Shown here piece by piece: positions 21,486 through 31,820 of a stretch of DNA of 64,000 nt. The stretch comes from Tolypocladium sp. Sup5 PDA-1 (lineage: Eukaryota > Ascomycota > Sordariomycetes > Hypocreales > Ophiocordycipitaceae), in the NCBI GenBank assembly GCA_000750105.3, contig JPHH03000017.1:248001-312000 (forward strand). The letters are read 5' to 3'. How positions within the stretch are numbered: position 1 is the first letter of the stretch; each line of letters opens with the position of its first letter. Below the pieces are notes generated by a model that did not search any database, had not been told where the DNA came from, and saw only the letters and a program-made list of their open reading frames with translations. Position numbers and translations under genes: made by a program.

Positions 21486-23904
21486 TGTGAAGGCGCGATG
21501 ATGGGTATTTTAATAACTGGCTGGTATTGCGATTTGCAGCAGACAATGGAAGTGTCTGGTGCCCGGGGTGATCGTTCGTAGCGTGCCTGAGCGCCACGCG
21601 GAGCAAACGGCGTCACCCGTGGTCAGCGATGCCTCGATTGAGGTTCTGCGTAATACCTCGTAAATGTGTTTGTGGTGTTGCTGGTCAAGGGTGTGACGAC
21701 ACAGTGAGGCCAGCCGCGCGAGAGGCCCTTCATCTTTATATACACGATGCGAGCGAGGCGTAACGTCTAGATCGAGAAAGCCATCCGAGCAAGCCATCAG
21801 CCTTATTGAAGGCTTGCGAATCCCACCACCACATTGTGCGCCTAAGAAAAGCATTGCGCTCGGATTCGGTTGATGACGGGACTGACACCACATTGGCGGC
21901 TCTCGCCCAAGCCAGATGTCTGATCCCTGTCAGACTGGGCTGAAGCGGCTGCTCTTTCGCTTTCGCTTAGCTTTCCAGGAGCGGGAAAGCCGATATAACA
22001 GTGGACCAGGGAGGCGTCCTGTCAGGGCCGTTCGGGGCCGTTGGGTGGAATGCGAGTGCAATGTCGCGGGCAATCAGTGTCCCCGATCGCGGCAGGGCTT
22101 GGTCATCCGGGGGAACTAAACGTTGCCATCAATCTTCCATTAGGCCATCCATTCGAGCTGTGCCAGCCTGGAGGACGCCTCCGGGGCGGGGCGTCGGGCG
22201 GCTCGATGATGAACAGCCTCAAGCCCTACAGCGAGTGCCGGATGACGGAGGTCGGATCGGGGCTGAGGCCGGCGATGACGAGTCGGTGTAGTCTGCTGGC
22301 CAAGACGCGTCACCTTCAAGCCGTATTGACGTGTGGACGAAGGAGTGAACGGATGGGAGCCTGGTCGCGCTCGGTTTGATGAACAATTGACTGGGCCATC
22401 TGGGCTCTACCTGATACCGGTGCCAACAAGAAATGAACGTCGCAACGGATGTCATCGTGTCTCCAGCAAGGCTTAACGGTCCGTCGTGTCACTCTGGTCC
22501 CGCGCCGCGCCGCGTCATACGCACGGCAGGCAGATTTGACCGTCGTCAACCGTCTCTGTTGGTCCGTTTAGGGACCTGAAGCAGTTGCCTTGAGTCCAAA
22601 AGGCGCCCACGCGCGTGAAGGCTGCTAGCATGCCTCTGCACCGACGTTTTTCTCGTGTTCATTGCACGATACGGCGAGGCGGACACGCAATGCTGCTCAG
22701 CTATGGCTGTAGGACGCAAGAGATCGGGCCTGCGTTGCCCGCAGTCGTGGCACGTCGGCAGCAACCACGAGAGTTGAGTTTACTGCTGGGGCTTCGCTGA
22801 TGTTGATTGTTGGTCGCATGGATTTGCAAGATGACTTAAATTTGAGCAAGCCTCTACGGCTGCCCTGCGATGCCCACAGCTAGGTAGTTCTACGAAGTAG
22901 AAGTACCGCGTGTATGCCATGGCAGTTATTGATGACCCTGTCGCCGTTAATAGGAGCCATTTTAACGTACATACGGACTTGAGCATAGTATGGCTTAGTC
23001 TGAAGGAGTTGCAAACAGCATTGGGCCAAAGGCATTTGGTGAGTTGATGAGTGAGGAGCGAACCGCCTCCTCTCGCCACATACGGCCCAGGCCAGAGCTC
23101 TACTCGAACTTGGGAGAGCGCGGAGCGGTGAAGAACCACGCATACGGCAGGTGTCTGGAAACACAGGGTTGGAGTATCCCCGCAATGCAAATGCTCTTTC
23201 GGTATCAATTTAGCCAGAATACCTGGCAGCACATGTCAGATCACCTACAGACGATTCTGGTTGCGTCATAGGGCTGGCTTCATTCGGCATTGATCCCACC
23301 AAGATATCGCGGCTCACCAATATAAAGGAGCCGTCAATTGAACCCGACGGGTAAATATATTGGCTGGAAGGTATATTTACCCCGAGTTTCACCGACTTGC
23401 AAAGCTATGGACTCCCTTTGTCATGTCTTCCGTTCAATGCCGGTGTCGGCACGATGGAGCTCACGCGGCCAAGGTCAAGCTCCCCAGCCCCGGATTCACC
23501 GTTCCCATACAATTGCGCCCGAGGCATTTGAACAATCTCAAGAGATCGAAGACATGCAAGGCTTTCGTATTGACGCGATACATGTATGAACAACATTTGC
23601 CCAAGTGGCAAAATGCCTTTGCCTCCCTCTCGGCTGACGCTTTGCCGATTGCCGAGCCGCCTTGGCCTGGGGCACTCGCCTGCATCTGGACGCCACTCTG
23701 CGACGATCTTGGGGCCCCGGATCTTTAAGTCCTGGGTCTGCCGGCCCAGAAGCGTGGAATCGTCCCCAGTGCCGAGAGCAATGCTCGACTCTGATACGTG
23801 CGCTTCGTGAAGTGCAACCCTTAGGGTATGGCTCCTTCACTACATACTACGGGGATGACGCTCGGATTGGTATCCCCGATGAAGGTGTTGAAGATGCTAC
23901 GGGG
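21486..23904. other. Gene-poor intergenic region, 2.4 kb
   Basis: This is the longest stretch without a recognisable gene, between the divergent RTA1-like and MFS genes. All open frames are short (up to 150 codons, 22780-23232 minus) and lack motifs, ATG context or splice-linked partners. An 11-bp inverted repeat at 23349-23382 and a TATAAAG at 23321 were seen. It may hold a transcript without coding potential or relics of a lost gene; I cannot tell which. Confidence 0.5.
23349..23382. repeat. Inverted repeat, 11-bp arms, 12-bp spacer
   Basis: GGGTAAATATA at 23349-23359 is matched exactly by TATATTTACCC at 23372-23382 on the same strand. This is a perfect hairpin or palindromic binding site with the spacer TTGGCTGGAAGG. 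It lies about 620 bases upstream of the MFS gene. Confidence 0.7.
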
Positions 23905-23910
23905 TATAAG
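23905..23910 (+). promoter_or_regulatory. TATA-like element (TATAAG)
   Basis: TATAAG lies about 95 bases upstream of the MFS start at 24004, a plausible core promoter position. Confidence 0.35.
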
Positions 23911-24003
23911 AGCGTGGAATGAGAATGCAATGCCTTCTCTTAACATTGTAGTTTCCGTCTGGTCACGGTACAGTAGCCAGAAGAGAGAAGACTGAAAGCC
24001 ACC

Positions 24004-25941
24004 ATGTATCGCATCTGGAACATTTACGGTACGTTCACTTACAGTTCATGCCCATGCCGTCGGGTTGCACCCAGTCTTGACAGCTAGCTGATCTTGCCAC
24101 TACAGTGCTGGCGTCCTTCGGGACCATTGGAGGCATGCTCTTCGGGTTTGACATCAGCTCCATGAGCGCCTGGATCGGCTCGAACCAGTACCTCGACTAC
24201 TTCGGCCATCCAGGCTCGACGGAGCAGGGAGGAATCACCGCCTCCATGTCTGCTGGATCCTTCATCGGAGCGCTTATTGCTGGATACCTCGCCGACAGGC
24301 TGGGCCGTCGCGGGGCCCTCAAAATTGCCTCCATCATCTGCGTGATAGGGGCCGCCTTGCAGTGCTCGGCGCAGAACGTGGCCCACCTTATCGTTGGCCG
24401 TGTTGTGAGCGGCCTCGCCATAGGCATCACGAGCTCTCAGGTGTTGGTCTACTTGGCCGAGCTGGCGCCGTCTCGCATCCGCGGGCGTATCGTCGGCATT
24501 CAGCAATGGGCAATTGAATGGGGTAAGTGAAACAGGCTCAGCTACACATGGTTCCTCGTCTTAATCATAAACAGGTATCCTCATCATGTACCTGATTTCC
24601 TACGGATGCTCGGTCAGCATTAGTACACCGGCGGCCTTTCGAATCGCATGGGGTATTCAGGGCGTTCCAGGCTTCATCCTCTTTGCCGCCCTGTTTTTCT
24701 TCCCCGAATCTCCCCGATGGCTAGCATCCAAAGGCCGCTGGGAGGAAGCGCACGAGGTATTGGCAAATCTTCATGCTGGAGGCGACCTCAACAACCCGGT
24801 TGTCATGGCCGAGCTCGAAGAGGTGCGCGAGGCCGTTCGGCTGGCGGCAGAGTCCAAATATATCGGCTACCTGGGCCTCTTTGCGCCCAAAGTCTGGAAG
24901 CGCACGGTTGTCGGAGTCAGTGTGCAAGTCTGGCAGCAGCTGCTTGGTGGAAATGTCATGCTCTACTACCTAGTCTACATCTTCAACATGGCAGGACTGG
25001 TAAGCCCTCGAAATCGGTCGTGTGGCAAGGTTCCCCGTTACTGACTGGCCCTGACAGAAAGGAAACGTTGCTTTGACTTCCTCCATCATCCAATATGTCA
25101 TTTTCCTGGTTACCACAGGAGCCATCCTGCCGATTATTGATCGCCTGGGCCGCCGCCATCTGCTCATCGGCGGCGCCATTATCTGCGGTCTGCTCCATTT
25201 CACGACTGGCGCCATCATGGCCGTGCATGGGCATCATGTCGACAGCGTTGACGGTATGACACAGTGTGGTGCTTGCGTATTGAAACTTGCTAACCCCTGT
25301 GCAGGCAACGGTATCTTGAAGTGGTCAATCTCTGGTGCCCCAGCCAAAGCAGTCATTGCACTGGCCTACATCTTTGTCGGAGTGTGTAAGTCGACATCGG
25401 AACCAATGCCGGCGAAAATGAGCTAACAAAAAGGCGAAGATGGCCTGACATGGGCCCCTGTGGCATGGATTTACTGTAGTGAAGTATTCCCCCTCAAATA
25501 CCGAGCCAAGGGCGTTGGATTGTCTGCTGCGGGCAATTGGATGTAAGTGCAGCTCTTGCTGTCATCTTTGCCCCTCCCACGTCAACGACCACCCCGAAAG
25601 ATAATCAAGTCGCGTAAATGGAATTGGAGATTCCCATCTTGCTAACTTCTTCAAACAGCTTTAATCTCGCACTTGCCTTCTTCGTCCCGCCAGCTTTCAC
25701 GAATATCCAGTGGAAGACGTACATGATCTTTGGCAGCTTTTGCTTCGCCATGACAATCCACGCCTTCTTCATGTATCCCGAGACAGCGAAAAAGTCACTC
25801 GAGGAGATTGACGTACTGTTCGACCAAAATGTCCCTGCCTGGCGCAGCAGCCGTGCGGGACACACCTTTGAAGACAAGGTTGAGGAGTTGCGGCGGACTG
25901 GTGGCCGCGAGGGCCAAGCAGTCCATGAAGAGCATGCTTAA
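24004..25941 (+). CDS. MFS transporter, sugar/quinate porter type, 511 aa, 7 exons
   Basis: Exons: 24004-24028, 24106-24522, 24575-24999, 25058-25253, 25305-25385, 25434-25542, 25659-25941 (512 codons). The start exon codes only eight residues; it is supported by a good ATG context (ACCATG) and a clean GT-AG intron. Sugar-porter signatures are in place: GGMLFGFDISSMSAW in helix 1, ADRLGRRGALK in loop 2-3, VYLAELAPSRIRGR after helix 4, FFPESPRWLASKGR after helix 6, QQLLGGNVMLYY in helix 7, IDRLGRRHLLI in loop 8-9 and FMYPETAKKSLEEID after helix 12. The family includes hexose and quinate permeases. In this setting uptake of an aromatic or hydroaromatic acid is likely, by inference. It is the last gene of the catabolic region. 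Confidence 0.88.
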
Positions 25942-26435
25942 GCTGCTCTTCACTCAATGCTGCAAAGACTGTATTTGTGCAGAGACAGATGATCTGAGTA
26001 GGGCTAGCGTCTGGTCGCCGGGCAATTAAACTCGTGTCATATACAACGTAGTGCATCGCTAAGGCTCGTCCTACCGTTCCACTCTACTGCAACGGTACAC
26101 ACAAACAAACGCCACACGAAAGAGCTAGAGCTGCACCATGCGGTGGCCGTGAATGCAGCCACTGAAGCTGCTGGGTTGGCGCGCTCTCCAACGAGACGGA
26201 CCGCGAACAGAAGCGCCATCGGGTCATGGCATCCCGGCCCAGCTGCCCCCCTCTTGGCACACAGGACAAACGGGGACAGCGACGACTGGCCACGAAAGAG
26301 GTAAAACGAGACGTCAATTCAACGAGACCCCAACTGCTCTGCCTAGACCCCTATGCGTTGCTGGGCAAGTACGCACCTATATCGCTCCTGAAAACAACTT
26401 ACACACAAAACCTCTTTCATCTTCACTCTGCACTC
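25942..26435. other. Convergent spacer between catabolic and FUM clusters, 494 bp
   Basis: Separates the MFS gene (plus) from FUM8 (minus). No gene, transposon end, long repeat or tRNA is visible that would explain a junction. Short frames at 26084-26501 have no motif. Confidence 0.55.
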
Positions 26436-29360
26436 TTAGATTCTAGCAAGGTATTCTGGCTCATGCCTTCCGAGGTCGTGACCTTGCGTCCCAGCCGTTG
26501 ATGATGACAGTAGCTCTAGTGCCTTGTCGGACATAGCAGCCTGGACAATCATGGGCGGGGAAGAGAACATGAAGCCTCTCGAGCTGATGGTGTGGGATTC
26601 CGTAAAGGACTCGCTGCCGATGACATAACCACCCTGATGACGGAAAGAGTCAAACCAGGACCCGAAGATCACGACGGTGGTCATGGCGGCCAGTTGAGAG
26701 CCGAGGACATTTGCGAAGAATGAGCATCCGTGCTGCGACTCCATCTCGTCCAAATAGCCCAAGTGACGGGGACCGATTCTCCCAAGGCCTCGGCCGTCGT
26801 CGAGGATCAGCCTCAGCCCCTCGAGGCCGGTCACGTTCTTGAGCCCGGACAGGATAGTCTTGACCCGCGTGGGGAGGTCCAGTACTGAACCGTCGTCGTC
26901 CACCGTCTGAAGGTACAGCGTGAGATGATACCTTCGGGCCCCAGGCAGGTCCTGATACTCGGCGGCTAAGCTTCCCGGGTTGTCATAGAAAGCGACTAGG
27001 GTCAGCGGCTTGGGCTTTTCGAGAGTTGCGCCCTTCTGGACGGGGAGCGGGGCGGTACGCGGGATGAGGATCAGATTCAAGACGTCTTTTGCGTAGAGAG
27101 GATTTGTAGCGGCGCTGAGCAGGGAGACGGCCATGACATGGGTGTCGGAACCTAGCATTGCTGGAAAACATGGAAACGCGGACTTCAGAAACTGCGTGAC
27201 ACACCGTTGGGAGGAACAAGACTCACCTCGACAGGGCCCTGATAGGCGTATGAGCGAGGGATATAGACCCGCTAGTCTCCTCTCCAACTTGATGTAGGCA
27301 TCGAAGGTGCCGTAAAACCATCTCGCTGACGAAGCACCTACGCCGTACTTCTCAAATGCCCGCACGCCTGCCTCGAAGACCTCACGAGCCTGCCTCGAGT
27401 TGAGTGGCGCTATGGCTTCCTCGTCGTCGGCCGGGTACTCGGCAGCCAGCTTCATGACGTATTCTTGGAGGGCCAAATCGGCATTGTTACTCTCTTCGGT
27501 CACAACTACATCTTCCAAGTCTTCTTTTGGCAAGATATCCGGACTGAACGTAGTAGGCTGCACGCCAGCGATTTTAAGCTTGCATGACACAGCAATGAGT
27601 GTGTTGACCAAGCCAAGAATGTCGCTCCACGAAGCCGTCGCGAAGATGCAAACGCGGGTACGGCAGGCCCTATCAGATTGGCAGAGTTGGTACCACCCCC
27701 TTTGGATGTTTTCCTTCACATGATTTTTATAAGGAGCGCTTACCATATCGGGGTGGCTGGGGGCACACCGCAAGAGATTCCAAAGCCCCGTTTGAGGGTT
27801 TCAGCGTGGAAATAAGAAGCTTGTTGGATAGTGCCTACGTAGAGCAAGGCTCATGTTGTCAGGTCTTCTCTTGCGTGAGAGGCACATTTGCGACTTGGCT
27901 GCAAGTGGCACTTACCGACGGGGAAACAGATAATGGGCGAACCAGGAGACGAGAGAACGAGGCACCCGGCTTCGGCGAGACGCTCGGCCACGAAACGGGC
28001 CTTCTTTTCCAGTGTTTCCATTCTCCGCTCTATGAACCTGGGCTTGCGGATCAAGGTCAACGCCCTGAGTAACACGACCGTCGAGAGGGTTTCCGCCCCG
28101 GCTTCGTGCTGGAGCGTCGCCTGCCGCCGCAGCTCGGTAGCGTAGACACCATTGGCAACAATGAAACCACCGGTGCAGCCCACGCTCTTCGAGAGTGTTG
28201 CAGTCATGACGTCCACCTCGGAGAGAGGGCAGACATAACCCCCTGCCTGCCACCACTCGAATGAGCCGCGGCCCCCGCGACCCAGTGCCATGAAGCTGTG
28301 AGCCTCATCGACCAGGAGGCAGAACTTGAAGATGCGTCGGAGCGCGAGGATTGCGGGCACTGGCGCTACGTCTCCTGCCAAGCTATTTCGAGGGAACTCA
28401 TGTCAGCTATTTGTCTGCCCTGGCGATGTGCACCGGATATGCTCCGGGTCTTCATGATCCTCGGCGGGGACTCACCTGTACATGCCCTCGATGGCAACAC
28501 AAACCAGCACATCGGGCTCGGTCTCTCTCAGGATCCTCAGCTTATACTCCAGGTCTGCAATGTCATTGTGACTGAACCTGTGGAACCTCGCGCCCTTATT
28601 GAGGAAGGCTCCGGTGAACATGGAACTGTGGGATTCCTCGTCGAGCAAGAAGACGCATTGGCGGCTGAGCCTCTGGGCCGTCTCTCCGACGGTGAGAAAT
28701 GCAAGCAGATTCGCCCCGTAGCCTGATGCCGAGGTAGCACAGGCATCGGCACCCATGTAGTCGGCGATCTCCTTCCTTGCACATGCGCTGAGCTCCGGTG
28801 GTGGCGGGTTGAAGGGCAGATGCCGCAGGCCCAGTTTCACTAAAGATCCGCTTCCGTGCTCAAACTTGGTGAAACCCCCGTAGTTGTTGGATCCCGCGTT
28901 GACGATCTCGCGTTCCGGACAGGATGATATGTCGGCTGTGTCGTAGTCTTGTGACATCCACGGAGGGATCGTTTTAACCATGACGCGGTCAATAGGGGCG
29001 CTGAGAAGGAGACGCGGGTCCATGCGGCCGATGGGAATATACTGCGTATTTGACGTCTTTGTGAGTCTTTCATGTTACAGAATGGGCCGGAGAGAGGACA
29101 GGATTGATACACATGGATGAGTGGATTGCGTCTTGGTACTTCATGACATGGAGGTGCGACACATGGGACACACGTACAAAGTAATGGCCGGCTAGGTCCG
29201 CCACGTGGTGAGGACTGAACCATTTCCAAGCTTTGAAATCCCTCCATGCCTGTGCGAAGCCAATCCTCGCGACCCAGACGTAAAATTGAAGTTTCCTTTG
29301 CACAGAGACTGGAGGGTCTCTTGGCCTTTGCAAGGCTTTCCGCGTGCCGGTAACGCCCAT
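26436..29360 (-). CDS. FUM8: Fused two-domain alpha-oxoamine synthase of fumonisin type, 824 aa, 6 exons
   Basis: Minus-strand exons: 29360-29178, 29041-28476, 28382-27916, 27834-27744, 27669-27227, 27160-26436 (825 codons). The first half (to about residue 440) is a serine-palmitoyltransferase LCB2-like PLP enzyme: NAGSNNYGGF, the substrate and cofactor motif LVDEAHS, and the PLP lysine in TLSKSVGCTGGF (near residue 313). The second half resembles LCB1: FEKYGVGASSARWFYGTFDA, AMLGSDTHVMAVSLL and a late VIFGSWFDSFRHQGGYVIG where LCB2 would have lysine. Fum8 proteins are known to be about this long and release the polyketide by condensing it with alanine, with loss of CO2. The start at 29360 follows from the first ATG of the frame that leads into FYVWVARIGFAQAW. 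Confidence 0.87.
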
Positions 29361-30408
29361 TGTTTCAACGGCAACTTTGCAGTAGTCAATAGCCAGGGAG
29401 CAGGGCTGGTAATGTGCTGTTCGGTTTCGTGGGAGCCGTAGACTGCAGCAGCAGCAACTCGTTGCAGGTTCCAATCTGATTTGTCCGTTCATCAGACGGA
29501 TGAACAGAAACAAGGGCCCAGAAAAGAACCAGACAAGAGGTACAGAGACTGGCAGCTCAATTGCCAAAGCTCGCGGCGGTGATGAGACCATCGCTTATTA
29601 CAAGCATCGGATACATGAAATGTTTGGACGTACCTCCGCCAAACTGACATGTACCAGCCGCCACTGCAGTTAGTATAGTATATGGCGCACCAATAAGGAT
29701 GGTTCGGATGGTTCTGCGGGTGTGACGCATGCATGTCCTGATGCTTCCAGTTCGTACACGGGACGACCCCGACTGGACACAGCAGGGGTACGCGATACCC
29801 GAACGTACGGTCTACAACTTCGGATACGCCATGACTCCCGTGTTCAGCGTAAGACGGAATACGAAAATGGCCATCATACTGGCTGCAAGGTGCTTCTTGG
29901 TTTGCCCTGTATCCGTACATGCCAGCAGAAAAGCGACGGGAGGACATGTTGGGCTTAGCAATCTAGGTTCCATCCGGATTGACACCGCCTGTGGCGGGGA
30001 ACAGGCATACATAAACAGTGCTGCCGTTGACCACGGACATGCCAAAATGGTTATCCGAGCGGCAACACAGCGTCTCCGGCATCTGTATTGACGGCTTTCG
30101 GGATGTACGCCGCATTGGCATTTATTTAGGGGCAGGTTATGATACTTTGCTGAAAGTAGCCCAACCGGAAAATCCAATGCACAGATCCGAGTTGGGATCC
30201 TGTTCACGTTGTTCTTCCCGGTCTTAGGCAACATTGTGGATGACACCAGCTGACAACATGGCTGGGTCACTGCTTGGTTGGCCGGCGGCATGAGAGTTGG
30301 GAGCCATGTTTAGGGTTGTTCAGGCACCTATAGAGAAATGGCAAAGTCTGTGGCAATGAATCTGCCGCGGCGGCGGCCAGATAGACGATTATTACATATT
30401 GCCACCAA
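29361..30408. promoter_or_regulatory. Intergenic / FUM8 promoter region, 1,048 bp
   Basis: Upstream of FUM8 and downstream of FUM3 (both minus). Contains three TATCCG/CGGATA hexamers (29821-29826, 29910-29915, 30052-30057). There is no gene here; frames at 29492-29947 and 29812-30291 lack motifs. Confidence 0.45.
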
Positions 30409-31317
30409 TCAATTATCCAGCCCGAGACGTACGGCAACATCATTATAGCCCTCCATCCACAGGCCCGGAGAACCCCGCGGGTACTGCGAGCGGAAGCCCA
30501 AGAGGCGCTGAACACGCTGCGACAGCTTCCTCGCAATATCCAAGTTCACAATGTGGGGATGAGACTCTTCCGGGGTAAGGAAGTTGGCACATAGAGTCAT
30601 GGCCAAGCACTTGCGTTCGGTGTCGGTCGTGTTCTCGCCCGTGCCGTGTATCACCTTGCCGCCGAAAAGAAGGCAGTCGCCAGCCCGCATCTCGCTTGCA
30701 ATCGTCTGCTCCGGTCTGCCTTGCTGGTCGAAGGGCCACTTGTGGCTACCGGGGATGATGCGGGTAGCGCCGTTGGCGTCAGTGAAGTCGGTTGTCGCGA
30801 TGAGGAAGGTGACCTGCGACTCGGGGCCGCCGGGGCCGAGCAGGTAGTAAGGCGGGTAGCTTCCCAAGTCACGGTGGAGGCTCTGCGCCTCCTGGCCAGG
30901 GCCGACGTTGATGGTGTTTGCGCTGGAGAGCCAGTAGGCGTCGACGCCTCGTCCGCCCTTCCCGAAGCAGCGAGTAGCAATGGCGTGGACAAAGTCGTTT
31001 TCCAGCAGATGGTCGCGGAAGGTGGCGCTGTGGTTCGTCACGCCGCCGGCGCGTTTGGTCTTCATCCCGTGGAACATATTCAGGGGCCCAATTCCCGACG
31101 CGGAGCCGCGCTGAAACTTGGCAAGCAGAGGCTCGAGCTCGGCGTTCAGCTGCGCGACCTGCGCGGGCGTCAGGATGCCCTTGATAATGACGCCGCCGTC
31201 TTCCTGCCAGTACTGGAACACCTCGTCCAAGGGCGTGTTAGGAGTCACTTCTTGGAGATTGGTGTGGCCGTTGGGAACGCCCGCCAGGGAGGAATCGTCA
31301 GGCTGAGCAGGAGACAT
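30409..31317 (-). CDS. FUM3: Phytanoyl-CoA-dioxygenase-like Fe(II)/2-oxoglutarate hydroxylase, 302 aa
   Basis: Single exon from ATG 31317-31315 to a stop at 30409-30411. The double-stranded beta-helix family pattern is complete: an N-terminal FQYWQEDGGVIIKGILTPAQ, the iron ligand pair in LHRDLGSY (H-x-D), the strand GATRIIPGSHKWP, the distal iron ligand in KVIHGTGENTT and a following conserved Arg for 2-oxoglutarate. Fum3 (formerly Fum9) is an enzyme of this family and size that hydroxylates C-5 of the fumonisin backbone. The divergent neighbour is FUM10. The assignment rests on family plus the surrounding FUM set. Confidence 0.87.
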   Translation of the reverse strand: MSPAQPDDSSLAGVPNGHTNLQEVTPNTPLDEVFQYWQEDGGVIIKGILTPAQVAQLNAELEPLLAKFQRGSASGIGPLNMFHGMKTKRAGGVTNHSATFRDHLLENDFVHAIATRCFGKGGRGVDAYWLSSANTINVGPGQEAQSLHRDLGSYPPYYLLGPGGPESQVTFLIATTDFTDANGATRIIPGSHKWPFDQQGRPEQTIASEMRAGDCLLFGGKVIHGTGENTTDTERKCLAMTLCANFLTPEESHPHIVNLDIARKLSQRVQRLLGFRSQYPRGSPGLWMEGYNDVAVRLGLDN

Positions 31318-31820
31318 ACCCTAGGACTCTCGGATGACGCTGTCGTAACTCTCAAGTCGTAAGTGTGGCCTTGTCTTTGCTTCGTTGGCTTCAACCTTGT
31401 TGTGGAATCTGAAGTCTTGTATTGACATGTATGGGCTTCGACTGGATGTCAACTGCTGAGTATACGTGTTGGGAGGGTCGTACGCGTGCAACTCTTATTC
31501 ATACGTACCGACTCAATATCGGTAGGTTTGAAGTGACGGTGGGGTCTCGGATGCTGAGCCCCGACGTAGCCGGTTGCCGGCTGGGGTATCCGGTCCCTGC
31601 GACTTTGAGTGTAGCATACCTATTGATGTGTGGGCGTCAATTTGCCGTAGTTGGTCCCACATGTTTCGGTGGTGGCAAATATATGGCTGTAAGGTCGCTC
31701 TCAATCCTGGGACTGTCTTTAAGTTGGTAGCGTAATGAAGTAGGATGAAGTAGAGCAGAGCAGATCACTCGAGGGCGCACCACCGAGAAGATATCTCACC
31801 CCTCGCCAACAACTTCAGCC
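31318..31820. promoter_or_regulatory. Divergent promoter region, FUM3 / FUM10
   Basis: This is 503 bp with one TATCCG (31587-31592). No TATA element was clear on either side. No gene is supported (31422-31730 has no motif). Confidence 0.45.

Noticed and set aside
10427..25941. Catabolic genes as tailoring enzymes of the FUM product
   Set aside because: All steps of the fumonisin backbone are covered by genes inside 26.4-64.0 kb, and the catabolic set fits hydroxybenzoate chemistry instead.
29070..29591. Longer FUM8 N-terminus from 29591
   Set aside because: The frame is open but its first codons have no conserved content and a Cys-rich stretch. The ATG at 29360 leads directly into conserved-looking sequence and a good splice site.
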